Positions 61,158-64,000 of a stretch of 64,000 nt of DNA are shown one piece after another (positions within the stretch are counted from its first letter, which is position 1; every line of letters starts with the position of its first letter). Location: NCBI RefSeq assembly GCF_036013645.1, contig NZ_CP107869.1, positions 496,001 through 560,000 of the forward strand, written 5' to 3'. The notes beneath the pieces were generated by a model. The model was not told the origin of the DNA and ran no database searches. It saw only the letters and a list, made by a program, of their open reading frames with translations. This DNA comes from Streptomyces sp. NBC_00490. Its GTDB lineage: Bacteria > Actinomycetota > Actinomycetes > Streptomycetales > Streptomycetaceae. A program made the position numbers and the translations under genes.

Positions 61158-61790
61158 TCAGTCCTTCCGGCGGGTGGGGACGGCGTCCTCGCCGAAGGAC
61201 GCGGCGAGCGCCCGTGCGATCAGGTCGGGAAGGTCGAGGTGTCCGTCGTTCTCGGCCCAACGCGTCAGTGCGGTGTGCATCGCGGCGAGGCAGGCACTGG
61301 TCGCCGCCTGGGCGCGGAATGCGGCGTCGGGATCGCTGACGTCGGCCTCGAGGGCGTTGACGATGGCCTGTTGCAGCGCGTACTGGCTGTCCAGGTGCCG
61401 GGCCCGCAGCGCAGGCGTGGAGACCATGAGCCGGAGGCAGTCCAGCAAGAACCGTTCGTTCGCCGCCTGTTCGTCCCCGTTGCCGTCGGTCAAGGCCACG
61501 GCCGCGTCGATGAGGGCGCTGCCGACGCGCTGCACCAGGGGTTGCGTCGCAGAGGACGCGGCGACGTGCTCGGCGATGAGCTGGGCGGGCTGGTCGATGA
61601 GGACGAGGTCTTCCTTGGTCGGGAAGTGCCGGTACACGGTCATGGCCGAGACGCCGGCGGCCTCGGCGACGTCTGCCACCGTCACCGCGTCGTAGCCGTG
61701 GTCAGTGAACAGCCGCACCGCGTGCGCTTGAACCAGGCGCCGCGTCTCGGATCGTCGTCGTTCCCGCAGGGTTGGATGCCGCTCACTCAT
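61158..61790 (-). CDS. TetR-family repressor
   Basis: 210 residues. N-terminal helix-turn-helix (about 12-58: RRLVQAHAVRLFTDHGYDAVTVADVAEAAGVSAMTVYRHFPTKEDLV) and a helical ligand/dimer domain (about 80-200). It is divergent from the SDR gene with 50 bp between start codons. Its own ATG lies inside the shared palindrome, so it should repress both itself and the SDR gene. GAACGACGA precedes the start only weakly. Confidence 0.88.
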   Translation of the reverse strand: MSERHPTLRERRRSETRRLVQAHAVRLFTDHGYDAVTVADVAEAAGVSAMTVYRHFPTKEDLVLIDQPAQLIAEHVAASSATQPLVQRVGSALIDAAVALTDGNGDEQAANERFLLDCLRLMVSTPALRARHLDSQYALQQAIVNALEADVSDPDAAFRAQAATSACLAAMHTALTRWAENDGHLDLPDLIARALAASFGEDAVPTRRKD

Positions 61791-61827
61791 GTGCTAGACA
61801 CTACCATCATGTTAGTGACTAACACAT
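61789..61827. promoter_or_regulatory. TetR operator between divergent genes
   Basis: ATGTGCTAGACACTA (61789-61803) and TAGTGACTAACACAT (61813-61827) are reverse complements at 13 of 15 positions around a 9-base centre. It covers the TetR start codon and the region before the SDR start. Confidence 0.7.
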
Positions 61828-61840
61828 GGGGGGTGACGGC

Positions 61841-62605
61841 ATGGGCGACCTGATAGGCAGAACAGCTCTGGTGACCGGCGCATCGCGCGGCATCGGGCAG
61901 GCAATCGCGGCTCGGCTCGCTGCCGAAGGGGCCACAGCCATCGTGCACTTCGGCACGGATGAGAGCGGGGCGGCGGCGACGGTCGACGCGATACAGCGCG
62001 CCGGCGGGACCGGCTTCGCAGTCCGAGCCGAACTGGGCGTGGACGGTGACGTGGAGACACTTTTCGCCGGTGTGGAGGCCGGCCTGGCCGGCCGGCCGCT
62101 CGACATCCTCGTCAACAACGCGGCAGCCGCGCCGGCCGGCCCGCTCGGCGTGACGACCCGGGCAGAGTTCGACCACTTGTTCGCGGTGAACGTGGCAGCG
62201 CCGTACTTCATCATCGAGCGTGCGCTACCGCTGCTGCGCGAGGGCGCCAGGATCATCTCGATCTCGTCGGTGGCGACCCGAATGGCCAACTCATCCCAGA
62301 CATCGTTCGCCATGACCAAGGGGGCGATCGAGACGATGAGCAAGACCCTCGCCGTCCAACTGGGCCCGCGGGGGATCACGGTGAACGCGGTCGCTCCGGG
62401 GGCCACCCGCACGGCGGCCAACGGAGCCGTCTTCGACGTGCCGGGCCTGGCCGAACAGATATCCGCCATGACGGCGCTCAACCGGCTGGGCGGGCGCGAT
62501 GACGTAGCCGACGTGGTCGCCTTCCTCGCCTCCGATGCCGCCCGCTGGGTCACCGGTCAGACCATCGACGCCAGCGGCGGACTGTTCCTCGGCCCCCGCC
62601 TGTGA
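61841..62605 (+). CDS. SDR-family oxidoreductase with Phe at the catalytic Tyr position
   Basis: 254 residues. The Rossmann TGASRGIG (12-19), NNAA (about 89) and C-terminal TGQTIDASGG mark a classical SDR. The catalytic Ser is present in ISSVATR, but the YxxxK motif reads FAMTK, so the acid/base Tyr is Phe. This would strongly weaken normal dehydrogenase activity, unless another residue substitutes. ATG 61841 follows GGGGGG; ATG 61826 is within the operator and less likely. Expression is probably controlled by the divergent TetR. Confidence 0.85.
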   Translation: MGDLIGRTALVTGASRGIGQAIAARLAAEGATAIVHFGTDESGAAATVDAIQRAGGTGFAVRAELGVDGDVETLFAGVEAGLAGRPLDILVNNAAAAPAGPLGVTTRAEFDHLFAVNVAAPYFIIERALPLLREGARIISISSVATRMANSSQTSFAMTKGAIETMSKTLAVQLGPRGITVNAVAPGATRTAANGAVFDVPGLAEQISAMTALNRLGGRDDVADVVAFLASDAARWVTGQTIDASGGLFLGPRL

Positions 62606-62754
62606 CCAACAACGGCCGAGCAACGGCGGCGCGCCATGCAGCTCCACGCACGGTCCCGGCTCCATGACATGCGCCGTCGTCGTCGGATCCGGGGCCGCCG
62701 TCTCCGTCCCCGCCGTCGGCATGCAGGCATACGGGTCCCGCACAGGAGAGATTG

Positions 62755-64000
62755 CGTCAACTTGACCCGGCCCTGAAGGACCGGGCTTGGAGGTAGTGCC
62801 CGGCTGGCTGCTGGGTTGGCTCCTCCGTCCAGACACCCCTATGGGGTGGCAGGGACGCGTGACTCACGCCCCGCGTTCCACACGCTCTCGCCACGGGTGG
62901 CGATGTTGTGGGAAGCATTCCGGTCGGCGTGGGCAACGACCCCGCACCCCCGGCAGATGAAAAGTTGCTGGTCGACACGGTTGCGTTTGTCGACGTGGCC
63001 GCACGCGGCGCATGTCTGCGACGTGTACGCGGGATCGACGAAGACCAGGGGCACGCCTGCCCGCTTGGCCTTGTAGACGATGAAGTCTGCGAGCTGGGCG
63101 AACGCCCAGGAGTGGAGCGCGACCCGTTGGGGCTTGCGGAGCCGTACCCGGGAGCGGATGCCCTTGAGTTCTTCGAGGGACAGGCCACGCCCGGTGCGTT
63201 CAGCCTCGGTCACGATCGTCTTGGAGATGATGTGGTTCTGGTTGGCGACGTGCCGCGCCTCTTTGCGGGCACGGGCCTTGAGTCGCCGCTTGGCGCTCTT
63301 GGTGCGCTTCTTCTGGAGCTTGGCACGCAGGACAAGCTGTCGCTTGCGGTACCTGCCCAGCCCCCGCCCGGCGGCGAGGTAACCGGTGGACGTGGTGGCG
63401 ATGTTGGCGATGCCGAGGTCCACGCCGATGAAGCCGTCCGGCCCGTACTGCTCGGCCTCGGGTACCTCGCAGGTGGCGATCAGGTAGAAGACACCGTCAC
63501 GCTCGATGAGGTCGGACTCTCCCTGCCGGTGCGCCCGGAGCGTCTTGAGCGCGTCGGCGGAGCAGACAAAGCGGACGCTCTTGAGCCGTCCGGAAGTGGT
63601 CCAGATGGACACGGTCTGCTGGTCGTACTGCCAGGAAAGGCACCGGTCGTCGTACGCCTGGGCGGCCTCGGGCCGGAAGGCGATCGGCCTGGACTCCGCC
63701 TTCCGGCGGCGCTTGGAGCCTTCTTTCCCGAGATTCCCGGCCCGAACGTTGGCCTTGAGTGTGGTGTAGGCGTCGCGCACCTTCTTGATGGTGTGCTGCG
63801 CGGCCTGCGCCCCCAAGCCCCGGGCCTTGAGTTCGGCGTAGGTGTGCCTGCGCAACTCGTACTCACGCGGAACACCGTGCTCGAACGCCACCTCCGACAC
63901 CCAGTTCGCGGCGTCGTTGACCGTGCGCAGGGTCGACTCAAGTACCGACGCCTGGATGGCATCCGGCACGAGTTTCACCTGCACGACGATCTTCACGGGG
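62755..64000 (-). mobile_element. Second IS200/IS605-type tnpB element (right end and tnpB; left end beyond window)
   Basis: TnpB on the minus strand with its right end at lower coordinates: an imperfect hairpin CCCGGCCC-TGAA-GGACCGGG (62766-62785) followed by GTCAAG, the same hexamer that follows the hairpin of the first element. The other end lies outside the window. The omegaRNA would cover about 62760-62900. The 62606-62754 gap holds no gene. Confidence 0.65.
62839..63996 (-). CDS. tnpB: TnpB RNA-guided nuclease (second, divergent copy)
   Basis: 385 residues. RuvC acids Asp193 (GVDLGIANI), Glu275 (LEELKGIRS) and Asp358 (HADRNASHNI); zinc ribbon CAACG...CRGCG (Cys329, 332, 348, 351). It differs strongly from the first TnpB in the N-terminal half (MKIVVQVKLVPDAIQASVLE), so the two belong to different subgroups. 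All catalytic residues are kept. The GTG at 63996 is four bases from the window edge; an earlier start outside cannot be excluded. No tnpA is visible. Confidence 0.88.
   Translation of the reverse strand: MKIVVQVKLVPDAIQASVLESTLRTVNDAANWVSEVAFEHGVPREYELRRHTYAELKARGLGAQAAQHTIKKVRDAYTTLKANVRAGNLGKEGSKRRRKAESRPIAFRPEAAQAYDDRCLSWQYDQQTVSIWTTSGRLKSVRFVCSADALKTLRAHRQGESDLIERDGVFYLIATCEVPEAEQYGPDGFIGVDLGIANIATTSTGYLAAGRGLGRYRKRQLVLRAKLQKKRTKSAKRRLKARARKEARHVANQNHIISKTIVTEAERTGRGLSLEELKGIRSRVRLRKPQRVALHSWAFAQLADFIVYKAKRAGVPLVFVDPAYTSQTCAACGHVDKRNRVDQQLFICRGCGVVAHADRNASHNIATRGESVWNAGRESRVPATP

Overview
The window is high-GC DNA with the codon use, GTG starts, ATGA-coupled genes and protein families of a Streptomyces or close relative. 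Families pointing there are DUF6153, an LAXTG sortase substrate, RICIN-tailed secreted glycosidases and a LAL regulator. I cannot name the strain. No rRNA, tRNA or CRISPR array was seen.

Region 1 (about 1-34.3 kb) is a dormancy/hypoxia island resembling the DosR (DevR) regulon of Mycobacterium. It carries five universal stress proteins, a GNAT/acyl-CoA ligase fusion, a flavodoxin, OsmC, DUF1918 and DUF1876 proteins, a CtpF-like P-type ATPase with two TrkA proteins, and a two-GAF DevS-like histidine kinase. It also carries a CPSF-type metallo-beta-lactamase, a CBS-BON protein, GAPDH, a DoxX-like protein, phosphoketolase, two PNPOx-like flavoproteins, a zinc alcohol dehydrogenase, an Acg-like nitroreductase and an Rv1733c-like membrane protein. 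Most transcription units in it are preceded, usually 60-110 bp before the start codon, by a 14-bp inverted repeat of the form GGGnC-N4-GGCCC, very like the DosR box. No such box was seen after 34 kb. No response regulator lies in the window. The island is also eroding: broken copies of a site-2 protease, a CBS-BON protein, a PAS/SpoIIE phosphatase, a STAS protein, a 2-oxoacid:acceptor oxidoreductase gamma subunit (split by a small inversion) and transhydrogenase PntB lie between intact genes. A separate copper-type unit (DUF6153 plus multicopper oxidase) sits at 7.0-9.1 kb behind a CsoR-like palindrome.

Region 2 (34.4-42.7 kb) begins with an ISL3 transposase remnant and holds an arabinoxylan-degrading set: an LAXTG-anchored glycosidase, then GH43-RICIN, SGNH-RICIN and RICIN-GH62 proteins on the minus strand.

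Region 3 (42.7-51.4 kb) is a four-gene minus-strand operon (metallo-beta-lactamase hydrolase, type-B carboxylesterase, RidA, unknown) divergent from a large LAL/LuxR regulator, followed by an FUSC-type membrane protein.

Region 4 (51.4-55.1 kb) is a three-gene unit of uncharacterised proteins. Two adjacent members share a 25-residue glycine-rich motif, at the C-terminus of one and the N-terminus of the other, an arrangement reminiscent of paired amyloid-signalling motifs. It is followed by a perfect 11-bp palindrome and a small membrane protein.

Region 5 (55.3-64 kb) is mosaic. It has a tnpB-only IS200/IS605-type element inside a hypothetical gene, an IS5 remnant, a PEP-mutase-family enzyme, pentapeptide-repeat and MOSC proteins, a TetR/SDR divergent pair with a clear shared operator, and a second, unrelated TnpB at the right edge.
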